From contig JBAZZY010000008.1 of NCBI GenBank assembly GCA_041658565.1, forward strand, positions 1 through 64,000: a DNA stretch of 64,000 bases, read 5' to 3'. The stretch is from Actinomycetota bacterium (GTDB taxonomy: Bacteria > Actinomycetota > AC-67). Below, piece by piece: positions 7,745 through 14,780 of this stretch; positions within the stretch are counted from its first letter, which is position 1; each line of letters begins with the position of its first letter. The position numbers and the translations under genes are program-made. The notes below the pieces were generated by a model. It made no database searches. It saw only the letters and a list, made by a program, of their open reading frames with translations, and was not told the DNA's origin.

Positions 7745-8392
7745 TTGATCCTGTCGGACCGTGACATCCGCAAAGCCATCGTTGCCGGCGACCTAAAGAT
7801 CGACCCGCTGGACGACGCCATGATCCAGCCGTCGAGCATCGACCTGCACGTGGACTCGTCGTTCCGCGTATTCGTCAACAACCGGTACCCCTACATCGAC
7901 GTGCGCAAGCCGATGGAGGAACTCACGTCGTTGGTGGAGGTCGGCCCGGACGAGCCTTTCATCCTGCACCCCGGCGAGTTCGTGCTCGGCTCGACCTTCG
8001 AGAAGGTCACGCTCGGCACGAGCCTCGTCGCGCGCCTGGAGGGCAAGTCCTCACTCGGCCGCCTCGGCCTGCTAATCCACTCCACCGCAGGCTTCGTTGA
8101 CGCCGGGTGGTCGGGCCACCTCACGCTCGAGTTGTCCAACGTGGCGAACCTGCCGATCACGATCTACCCCGGGATGAAGATCGGACAGTTGTGCATGTTC
8201 CAGATGACTTCGCCCGCCGAGCGACCGTACGGGTCGACCGGGAAGTACCAAGGGCAGCGCGGTCCGACGGCCAGCCGCTTCTACATGGACTTCGCGAAGC
8301 TCTCCGGCGCGACCACGGTGCGCGCGCCCAAGAAGGTCTCAAAGCCGAGCACAGGCAAAACGGAACCGAAGAGAAAGCCTCGCAAAGCCTGA
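7745..8392 (+). CDS. dcd: dCTP deaminase (probably dUMP-forming)
   Basis: This enzyme converts dCTP to dUTP, and in the bifunctional form on to dUMP, feeding thymidylate synthesis. It has the family signature ARLEGKSSLGRLGL, the active-site segment TAGFVDAGWSGHLTLEL, and the nucleotide-closing C-terminal part with GQRGPTASRFY. Actinobacterial members are usually the bifunctional type, which I infer here. At 215 residues it is about 25 longer than usual, because of a lysine/proline-rich tail after KLSGAT. It starts at TTG behind a strong ribosome site. A tRNA-Gly gene follows 28 bases later. Confidence 0.95.
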   Translation: MILSDRDIRKAIVAGDLKIDPLDDAMIQPSSIDLHVDSSFRVFVNNRYPYIDVRKPMEELTSLVEVGPDEPFILHPGEFVLGSTFEKVTLGTSLVARLEGKSSLGRLGLLIHSTAGFVDAGWSGHLTLELSNVANLPITIYPGMKIGQLCMFQMTSPAERPYGSTGKYQGQRGPTASRFYMDFAKLSGATTVRAPKKVSKPSTGKTEPKRKPRKA

Positions 8393-8420
8393 GGTATATT
8401 GGGCCGTCGAAGATCTAATC

Positions 8421-8491
8421 GCGGATGTAGTTCAATGGTAGAACGAGAGCTTCCCAAGCTCTAGACGGGGGTCCGATTCCCCTCATCCGCT
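8421..8491 (+). tRNA. tRNA-Gly (anticodon CCC)
   Basis: A full cloverleaf: acceptor GCGGATG with CATCCGC, anticodon stem AGAGC/GCTCT around TTCCCAA, giving anticodon CCC (glycine GGG), and T arm GGGGG/CCCCT around TCCGATT. The discriminator is T, usual for glycine. The CCA end is not encoded. A TATATT at 8395-8400 is placed to be its own -10 box, though co-transcription with dcd is possible. Confidence 0.93.
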
Positions 8492-8494
8492 CCG

Positions 8495-9184
8495 CTACAC
8501 GTCGCAGGGCAATTTCGGTCGACAAACGAACTCGTTGGTGTCGACGGCAAGTTTCCCAACGAGGCCTTGCCACATCATGGCGTCCACCGTACCGAGCGCT
8601 CCACCGCCGACCTCGTCCGATCTCACGGTTCCGATAATCGTCGCGTCGCGGGAGAGGGTCGCGGTTCCGTAGGCCGCGAAGGTCCGCGGGCTGGCCGGAT
8701 CGAAGGCCGGGACGAAGTCCTCGGACGGCCCCACCGCCGTGCCGCCGGTCAGAAGGAGATTCGCAACGATCTGCCGGCCGGGGGCCTGGGACTTCACAGA
8801 GAAGCTGACGGAGGCATCGCTCATCCCGGGGGAGATGTTCAGCGTAATCGGCACCAACAGCGAGCAACCGCTATCGACCCGGCTATCAACCGTCACGCTG
8901 ATGCAACCTACGTAGCGCGCGCCGGGAGAAACCGTCGCGGGAAGATCTGCGTACGTCTGGTAGTCCGGCGGTTGCGGGTTCGGGACCGCCGAAGCCATGC
9001 CGGATGCGTCGACACCTTCGAGCCGCAGCAGCGAGACGGAGACCGCGCCGCCGCCGGCCATCTTCCCAGCGACGGCAACGCCGTTGGCGGCCACGAACGA
9101 CGTCTCGTACGGACCGGCTACTGCCGGGGAGAAGGAAAGCATGCCGGTGAGCGCAAACGCTCCCATCAGCCAGCGATACCGCAT
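8495..9184 (-). CDS. Secreted protein of unknown function
   Basis: A 229-residue protein with a clear signal peptide (MRYRWLMGAFALTGMLSFSP, cut near AVA). The ATG at 9184 is chosen because AAAGGA lies seven bases before it and the longer frame adds a basic non-signal extension. The mature part is rich in small and beta-prone residues and has four cysteines, two of them near the C-terminus (CRPKLPC). I recognise no family. It is similar in size and style to the secreted protein at 28707, but I see no shared motif. The gene is alone, convergent with the tRNA-Gly gene and separated from the next minus-strand gene by 114 bases. Confidence 0.7.
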   Translation of the reverse strand: MRYRWLMGAFALTGMLSFSPAVAGPYETSFVAANGVAVAGKMAGGGAVSVSLLRLEGVDASGMASAVPNPQPPDYQTYADLPATVSPGARYVGCISVTVDSRVDSGCSLLVPITLNISPGMSDASVSFSVKSQAPGRQIVANLLLTGGTAVGPSEDFVPAFDPASPRTFAAYGTATLSRDATIIGTVRSDEVGGGALGTVDAMMWQGLVGKLAVDTNEFVCRPKLPCDV

Positions 9185-9298
9185 CGTGGTTCCTTTCAGA
9201 GTTCTATTGAAGACGCGTCCCGCTAGATTTCGACGCGATACAGGCCCGACCCTGCCGGAGCAAAACCGGGTGAAACGAGCAAAACAGGGGAGTTGCAC

Positions 9299-9511
9299 CT
9301 AAGAACTCGCGACGAAAGAGGCGAAGCCCCACACCAAGACGACAAGGCCTATGAACAGGTTCGCGAGGACACGTCCGCGCGCGCGCGGCCGCGGGGCATC
9401 GTCGGCATCCGGCCGAATGCGCGGGCGCAACAGCGCCCACGCGTTGGCAGCGAACAGCGCTCCGCCCAGAGCCATGACCAACTCGGCGAACAACTGCGGA
9501 AGAGGCATCAC
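9299..9511 (-). CDS. Small two-helix membrane protein
   Basis: A 70-residue protein with two hydrophobic helices, residues about 5-27 (LFAELVMALGGALFAANAWA) and 48-68 (VLANLFIGLVVLVWGFASFV), joined by a basic, proline-rich loop. It follows the EamA permease with a one-base gap, in the same direction, so the two are probably one transcript. No family is recognised. It may be an accessory subunit or a stand-alone membrane protein; the codon use and tight spacing argue that it is real. Confidence 0.65.
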   Translation of the reverse strand: MMPLPQLFAELVMALGGALFAANAWALLRPRIRPDADDAPRPRARGRVLANLFIGLVVLVWGFASFVASS

Positions 9512-9512
9512 G

Positions 9513-10406
9513 TTAGGTCACCTCCACGGCGGGAGCCGATGCTCCCGCCGATACGGCCGTCACCCGATCGCCGAGGATAATGATGATCCCGGCCGCAACG
9601 ATCAGGACCCCGCCGGCGAAGGTGTTCAATCCCGGCCGCTCGCCCAGCAGCCACCACGCGTACAGCACCGCTGAGGCCGGTTCGAGGTATAGAAGGACTC
9701 CGAGTTGCTGCGCCTGCAACGCCCTCATCGCGTGGAAGAACACGATGCCCAGGATCCCGGAGTGCACCACTCCAAGGAGAAGCAGCACCGGAGCGTTCGA
9801 TCGCAAGTCGGTAGCGCGCGCCTGCGCAAGAGCCGGCGTAAGCACGAGCGCCGCCACGCCCAGTTGCCACACGACGATCGCCGCGGGCTCGTAATGCCCA
9901 CTCAGGATCTTGCCCACCAACATCAGTAAGGCGAACAGCACCGCGCTGCAAAGCGCGAATGCGAGCCCCAACCGATCGATTCCCCCGAGATCGGGGACGG
10001 CGATCAGTGCGATCCCCCCGAAGGCAAGCGCGAGCGCGCCGACCGACACGGCGCGAAGACGCTCTCGCAGAACGAATGGTGCGGCAACGGCCATCAGTAC
10101 GGGACCGAGGTAGACGATCAGGATCGTCGAAGCCACAGTGAGCCGCTGGAACGCCTCAAACAGCAGCACCCAATGCGCGGCCAGGACGACCCCTGTCGAC
10201 GCGAGGAGCCACGGGCGCGCGCCCGGCCGGAGCTGCGCGAGGCGGCCGCGAACTGCCATGTACCCGACGACGACGACGAACCCGAGGATCAGTCGCACGA
10301 AGACGATAACGGCGGCCGGGACGTCCACGTGTTTGACGATCGAACCGATCGTGCCCCACGTGAGCGTGCAGGCCAAAACCTCTAGGTATCCGGCTCGTAT
10401 CCGCAT
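9513..10406 (-). CDS. EamA/DMT-family permease
   Basis: A 297-residue inner membrane carrier with about ten helices arranged as two EamA repeats (residues about 5-138 and 150-285). The second repeat has the typical GILGIVFFHAMRALQAQ and YLEPASAVLYAWWLLGE. Members export amino acids, metabolites or drugs; the substrate cannot be predicted. The ATG at 10406 is preferred over the longer frame because the extension would be translated from inside the terminator hairpin at 10414-10430. With that start the leader is very short and lacks a good ribosome site. Confidence 0.85.
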   Translation of the reverse strand: MRIRAGYLEVLACTLTWGTIGSIVKHVDVPAAVIVFVRLILGFVVVVGYMAVRGRLAQLRPGARPWLLASTGVVLAAHWVLLFEAFQRLTVASTILIVYLGPVLMAVAAPFVLRERLRAVSVGALALAFGGIALIAVPDLGGIDRLGLAFALCSAVLFALLMLVGKILSGHYEPAAIVVWQLGVAALVLTPALAQARATDLRSNAPVLLLLGVVHSGILGIVFFHAMRALQAQQLGVLLYLEPASAVLYAWWLLGERPGLNTFAGGVLIVAAGIIIILGDRVTAVSAGASAPAVEVT

Positions 10407-10413
10407 AGTGAAA

Positions 10414-10430
10414 GCCCCGCAAAGCGGGGC
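10414..10430 (-). terminator. Terminator between DUF4349 gene and permease
   Basis: A perfect 7-base-pair GC stem (GCCCCGC/GCGGGGC) with an AAA/TTT loop. On the minus strand it is followed by CTTTC. It lies after the DUF4349 gene and eight bases before the permease ATG. Confidence 0.7.
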
Positions 10431-10467
10431 CTTCACTTTAGTCGTGCGCGCACCCGGCGCGCGCCGG

Positions 10468-11442
10468 TCAGGCGTCGCGGGAAGCGGTCGGCTTGCGCAT
10501 CCGGCGCGCGCCCCAAATCACGATAACCAGCGCCGCGAACGGACCGAGCCACACGCCCAGGATCAACGCACCCGTACCCATCCGCACCAAACCGTCCAGC
10601 GCGGTCTCCCACGCCTTGGCGAACGACGGTCCGGTCTCGTCGCGAGGAATCGCTCCCGGCTCACCAAGGTGCACCGACACCATGCTGTAGTCCGTGCGGG
10701 CGTCGATGTACTTGATCTGTCCGGTGATCTGCTCGATTTGCCCTTGCACCTCCGACAGACGCGTCTGTACGGCGAGCGTGTCTCCGATCGACTTCGCCTT
10801 GGAGAAGAGCCGCAGTAGAACTACCTCTTCGGCGCGCAGATGCCGCTGTTGGCTCTGCAAGTCCACGTACTGCTGAGTCACGTCCTCCGACGACGTCGAC
10901 TCCGAACGGACCAAGCCGACTTCGCGCAGTCTCCTCAGCGCGGTCTCCAGGCGCTCCGCAGGAACCCGCATCGTGATATCGCCGCGGGCAACCTGGTCGC
11001 TCTCTTCCTGAAGCGGAACCGGACCACCCACGTCACCGCGGTTGGCGCTGAGCACTTGGCCACCGACGTCCTTGGCGATCGCATACACCGCGTCCCAGGT
11101 GCGAGAGAAGGACTTCTTTGGGACTTCAACCCACATATCGGCCGTGCGCATCACTCGCTCGTCGAACCCGGCAATCGCGCCCCCTGAAACGGCTGTGACC
11201 GCGTTCTTCTGGTCGGATACGGGAGCCCCCTCGAGGGAAAAGCCCGGTGCCGCGGGTGCCAATTGCGGCGCTAAGACCCCTGTGTCTCCACTGCCTCCGC
11301 CGCCGGATACAAACTTGAGTCTCGCAGAAGAGGGAACCGCCGAGTCGCGTTGCGCGAGCGAGCCGGCGGCATACGCCGACCCGAGCACAACGATCAGAAT
11401 GAGCGCACCGTACCTCGTGCGTCGTGACAGCTTCGGTCTCAT
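10468..11442 (-). CDS. DUF4349 membrane-anchored protein
   Basis: A 324-residue protein anchored by an N-terminal helix (residues about 10-28) with a second helix near the C-terminus (about 285-312) followed by a basic tail. Between them is the DUF4349 domain: a strand-rich part starting RTADMWVEVPKKSFSRTWDAV, then MRVPAERLETALRRL and a long coiled-coil region (DVTQQYVDLQSQQRHL to EQITGQIKYI). DUF4349 proteins are widespread in Gram-positive bacteria and are thought to act at the cell envelope; no activity is proven. The GTP-rich linker region 35-70 is low complexity. It is probably transcribed alone and ends at the hairpin at 10414. Confidence 0.85.
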   Translation of the reverse strand: MRPKLSRRTRYGALILIVVLGSAYAAGSLAQRDSAVPSSARLKFVSGGGGSGDTGVLAPQLAPAAPGFSLEGAPVSDQKNAVTAVSGGAIAGFDERVMRTADMWVEVPKKSFSRTWDAVYAIAKDVGGQVLSANRGDVGGPVPLQEESDQVARGDITMRVPAERLETALRRLREVGLVRSESTSSEDVTQQYVDLQSQQRHLRAEEVVLLRLFSKAKSIGDTLAVQTRLSEVQGQIEQITGQIKYIDARTDYSMVSVHLGEPGAIPRDETGPSFAKAWETALDGLVRMGTGALILGVWLGPFAALVIVIWGARRMRKPTASRDA

Positions 11443-11515
11443 CGCGCACCTCCAGATCGCACGTCTTCACCTTTGACGGGGAAGACCCGGATTGGGTTCC
11501 GAACCAACCCGGCGC

Positions 11516-12877
11516 CTAGACGCGCGCCAGGTTTTCGAACTTGGTGAACTGCCCCAGGAAGGCAAGGGTGATGGTGCCGGTCTGGCCGTTGCGGTGCTTC
11601 TCCAGCATGATGTCGGCCTCGCCCTTACGCTCGCTGTCGGGCTTGTAGTAGTCCTCCCGGTAGACAAACATCACGACGTCGGCATCCTGCTCGAGCGCGC
11701 CGGACTCGCGAAGGTCGGCCAGACGAGGCTTGCGCGGTGTCGATCCCTGTTGCTCGAGTTGACGCGACAACTGAGACACCGCCAGGACGGGAACGCTCAG
11801 TTCCTTGGCGAGGATCTTCATCGAGCGCGAGATCTCTGAAACCTCTTGGACGCGGTTCTCGGTCCGCCGCGGCGACGTCATAAGTTGGATGTAGTCCACG
11901 ACGACCAATCCGAGTCCGAACTTGTCCTTCAGCCGGCGGCACTTCGCGCGGATCTCGGCCATTCCGATCGACGGCGTGTCGTCAATGAAGATCGGCGCTT
12001 CCGCGAGCCGACCGACCGCGTGAGACACGCGTCGCCAGTCTGCCTCGTTCATGCGTCCGGTGCGGATCTTGTTTGTATCCACGCGCGCCTCGGCACAGAT
12101 CATGCGCTGGACGATTTCCATCCAGCTCATCTCGAGCGAGAAAATGACGACGGGGAGTTCCGCGGTCTGCGCGACGTACTGCGCGACGTTGACGGCAAAC
12201 GCCGACTTGCCCATCGCCGGGCGCGCGGCGACCAGGATCAAGTTCCCGGCCTGCATTCCGGCAAGCATCCGATCCAGATCGGTGAAGCCCGTCGGCACTC
12301 CGGTGATCTCCGCGCCGCGCGCGGCAAGCGCTTCGATGTGGTCCATGCTCTCGGCAAGCAAGTCGCGGATCGGAACAAAGTCCTGCCGGATACGTCCGGA
12401 AGCAACTCCGAGCATCAACTCCTCAGCGCGGTTGACCATCCCCTCGACGTCTTCGGGGACTTCGTAAGCCTCCTGGGCGACCGTCGTCGCCGCGTCGATC
12501 AACCGCCGCAACGTCGAAAGCTCACCGACGATGCGCGCGTAAAACGTCGCGTTGGCGGCCGTCGGAACCGACGACACAAGCGTGTGGATATACGGCCCGC
12601 CGCCGATCTCCTCGAGTTTGCCTCGCCGGCGCAACTCCTCCGAGACCGTGATCGCGTCGACGGGTTCACCCTGCGTGAACAGGTCGCGGATCGACGCACA
12701 GATCGTCGCGTGCGCCTCTCGATAAAAATCGTCGGGCCGAACAATCTCCAGGGCCTCGCCGACCGCCGTCTTGGACAGCAACATGGAACCGAGCACCGAC
12801 TCCTCGGCTTCGAGGTTATGCGGCGGAACGCGCCCTCCTGGGGGCGGAGTCCGCTGAAACGCTGCGACCTGTGCCAT
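11516..12877 (-). CDS. dnaB: Replicative DNA helicase DnaB
   Basis: The hexameric helicase that unwinds DNA at the replication fork. It is 453 residues, the normal length, so no intein interrupts it, unlike some mycobacterial dnaB genes. The N-terminal DnaG-binding domain spans residues about 17-120. The RecA-like core has Walker A ARPAMGKSA (218-226), Walker B LVVVDYIQL (near 325), QLSRQLEQ and the arginine-finger region near the C-terminus (MLEKHRNGQTGT). In the reference actinobacterial locus dnaB follows rplI closely; here rplI ends 9.1 kb away. DnaA-type boxes lie just upstream. Confidence 0.98.
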   Translation of the reverse strand: MAQVAAFQRTPPPGGRVPPHNLEAEESVLGSMLLSKTAVGEALEIVRPDDFYREAHATICASIRDLFTQGEPVDAITVSEELRRRGKLEEIGGGPYIHTLVSSVPTAANATFYARIVGELSTLRRLIDAATTVAQEAYEVPEDVEGMVNRAEELMLGVASGRIRQDFVPIRDLLAESMDHIEALAARGAEITGVPTGFTDLDRMLAGMQAGNLILVAARPAMGKSAFAVNVAQYVAQTAELPVVIFSLEMSWMEIVQRMICAEARVDTNKIRTGRMNEADWRRVSHAVGRLAEAPIFIDDTPSIGMAEIRAKCRRLKDKFGLGLVVVDYIQLMTSPRRTENRVQEVSEISRSMKILAKELSVPVLAVSQLSRQLEQQGSTPRKPRLADLRESGALEQDADVVMFVYREDYYKPDSERKGEADIMLEKHRNGQTGTITLAFLGQFTKFENLARV

Positions 12878-12905
12878 CAGCCGCAGACCTTAGCGTCTGG
12901 GTATG

Positions 12906-12969
12906 ACATCCACAGGTTGTCCACGGCGCTGACCACGTGTTCCCCAGCGATGTCCACAGGTTGTCCACA
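12906..12969 (+). promoter_or_regulatory. Cluster of four DnaA-type boxes upstream of dnaB
   Basis: Four 9-mers in the same orientation resemble the actinobacterial DnaA box TTGTCCACA: ACATCCACA at 12906, TTGTCCACG at 12917, ATGTCCACA at 12950 and a perfect TTGTCCACA at 12961. They form two pairs, each spaced 11 bases start to start, and the pairs are 44 bases apart, so all four lie on one helix face. They lie 29-92 bases before the dnaB start. They could control dnaB or titrate DnaA. Confidence 0.7.
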
Positions 12970-12988
12970 GGTCCCAAAAAACACTGAC

Positions 12989-13006
12989 GGCCGCCCGAAG
13001 GCGGCC
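12989..13006. terminator. GC hairpin beside the DnaA boxes
   Basis: A 7-base-pair stem GGCCGCC/GGCGGCC with a CGAA (TTCG on the other strand) tetraloop. Read leftwards it is followed after five bases by a run of six T, so it would terminate transcripts heading towards dnaB, as an attenuator or a stop for stray transcription. Confidence 0.5.
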
Positions 13007-13176
13007 ACCGAGAGAAAAGCCATGTGAGACAACAGCCGCGATTATAGGGAACGTCGCGAGCACGTCAAGGTGAAGAATCGAGACCGGGAAAACCCCGGGC
13101 CGCGAAGGTCCGAGTCTGGAGGATTCCCCGGCGCTGCGTTGAATCACGAAGGGAGCCCGCGAGAGGAGACACCGCA

Positions 13177-14697
13177 ATGCAGCTTCCAACACGCAAGAGA
13201 CCGCTCTGCCTGATGGTCGCGGCACTGATCACGGTTGCCGTGCTGGCGCCGATCGGAGCACCGTCGGCAGCGACATCGGGGATCGAGCAGGCCGGCCGCT
13301 ATTTCGTAGACGACCAAGGACGCGTTCGCATTCTGCACGGGACTGCGTTCATGAACATCCAGCGCTCCTCTGAGGTCCATAGCGCCGAGTTCAACGCGGA
13401 CGACGCCGCTTTTCTTGCATCGAACGGCCTCACGCTCTTGCACCTCGACATCTTTCTCTCCGGCGTCATGCCGGAGCCCTACACCTTCGATGAGGCGTAC
13501 CTAGATGGAGTCGAGAAGATCGTGAATACGGCGCACGCCGCAGGGATCTCGGTGTTTCTCGACTTCTGCCAGGCGGCTTGGGCCAACAAGTACGACGGGA
13601 TCGGAGTACCCGACTGGATGGCCGAGGACGACGGCGTTCCGAGCACGGCAGCCTCGGAGAACCTCGCCGCGAAGTACTTCGGGAACCCCGCGTTGTGGCG
13701 CGCGCTCGACAACTTCTGGACGAACGCAGAGGTCGCGGGTGCCCCCCTCCAGGATCACTACGAGAGCGCGTGGCGCCATGTGGCCGGCCGATTCAAGAAC
13801 CACCCGGGCGTCCTCGGGTTCGAGATCATGAATGAGCCCTTCCCGGGGACTCAGTGGTCGTCGTGCGCGAGTCCTGCGGGTTGCCCTGCGTTCGACAAAG
13901 CGATGTTGCAGCCCTTCACCGAGCGGATGGGGAACGCAATCAAGGAAGTGGCTCCCGACAAGTTCGTTATCTATGAGCCGAACGTCACCTTCGACTTCGG
14001 GGCCAACACCTGGCTCGAGGACCCCGGCACGCGGCCGGCGGCCCTTTCCTACCACATCTACTGCCTCGGGCTTCAGTTCGGCACGCCGCCAACGGGGGAC
14101 CCAGGATGCGAGCAACTCGGCGAACGACCGCAATTCGGCTACGCCGCCGACTACGCACAGAAGTACGGGATTCCTTTGATCCTTAGCGAGTTCGGGCACT
14201 TCACCACTACGAAGGAAGAGGACGTGAGCCCGATCATCGATCGCGTCGCAAACATGGCGGACGAGATCGGATCGAGTTGGACCTACTGGCTGTACGCGCT
14301 GGGGAATCCCGAAGGAGATGACCCGGACTACACGTCTTCGAGCATCGTGAAGGACCTGCGCAAGCCCCCCACGGAAGACAATCTCGTTCAGAACCGTGTG
14401 AACGCGATCGTGCGAGCTTATCCGCGCGCAGTCGCCGGAACCCCGTTGTCCTACGCGTGGGAAGGCGAAGCCAAGAAGTTCACCCTCGAATACACGCCGG
14501 CGCGCGCCGACGGAACGGGTACGTTCGAAAAGGGATCGATCACAGAGGTATTCGTTCCGGAACGGCAGTTCCCAACCGGCTACACCGTTGATGTCGATGG
14601 TGCGACAGTGGACTCGGAACCGGGAGCACCGATACTGCGGCTGAAGTTGGACGAAGGCGCTACGCGCGTCTTCGTCACGATAACTCCGGCCGGCTAG
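13177..14697 (+). CDS. Secreted GH5 endoglycoceramidase-like hydrolase
   Basis: A 506-residue exported glycosidase with a signal peptide in the first 34 residues. The GH5 TIM barrel covers about 40-400. The acid/base glutamate is in FEIMNEPFPG (near residue 220) and the nucleophile in LILSEFGHF (near 337). MNEPFPG and the C-terminal beta domain starting RAYPRAVAGTPLSYAW are typical of endoglycosylceramidases (EC 3.2.1.123), which cut glycosphingolipids between sugar and ceramide. Actinobacterial homologs also act on other glycosides, so substrate is inferred only. A GAGAGGAG ribosome site lies before the ATG. It is a single gene in the interval between dnaB and rplI. Confidence 0.85.
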   Translation: MQLPTRKRPLCLMVAALITVAVLAPIGAPSAATSGIEQAGRYFVDDQGRVRILHGTAFMNIQRSSEVHSAEFNADDAAFLASNGLTLLHLDIFLSGVMPEPYTFDEAYLDGVEKIVNTAHAAGISVFLDFCQAAWANKYDGIGVPDWMAEDDGVPSTAASENLAAKYFGNPALWRALDNFWTNAEVAGAPLQDHYESAWRHVAGRFKNHPGVLGFEIMNEPFPGTQWSSCASPAGCPAFDKAMLQPFTERMGNAIKEVAPDKFVIYEPNVTFDFGANTWLEDPGTRPAALSYHIYCLGLQFGTPPTGDPGCEQLGERPQFGYAADYAQKYGIPLILSEFGHFTTTKEEDVSPIIDRVANMADEIGSSWTYWLYALGNPEGDDPDYTSSSIVKDLRKPPTEDNLVQNRVNAIVRAYPRAVAGTPLSYAWEGEAKKFTLEYTPARADGTGTFEKGSITEVFVPERQFPTGYTVDVDGATVDSEPGAPILRLKLDEGATRVFVTITPAG

Positions 14698-14733
14698 ACG
14701 GACTCTGCCGAAGTCCAGACGCTATGGCAGGAA

Positions 14734-14769
14734 CCGGAATCCGTGTCACTTGACGACACAGAAATCCGG
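14734..14769. terminator. Bidirectional hairpin between convergent genes
   Basis: CCGGA..GTGTC pairs with GACAC..TCCGG around a seven-base loop, with internal mismatches. It sits between the convergent ends of the GH5 gene and the propeller gene. Confidence 0.45.
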
Positions 14770-14780
14770 CGCTCGACAGA

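Noticed and set aside
11516..12877. An intein in dnaB, as found in some mycobacteria.
   Set aside because: The protein has normal length and uninterrupted Walker A and core motifs.
12906..12969. The DnaA boxes as the replication origin itself.
   Set aside because: Only four boxes, no A/T-rich unwinding region and neither dnaA nor dnaN nearby; a regulatory or titration site is more likely.
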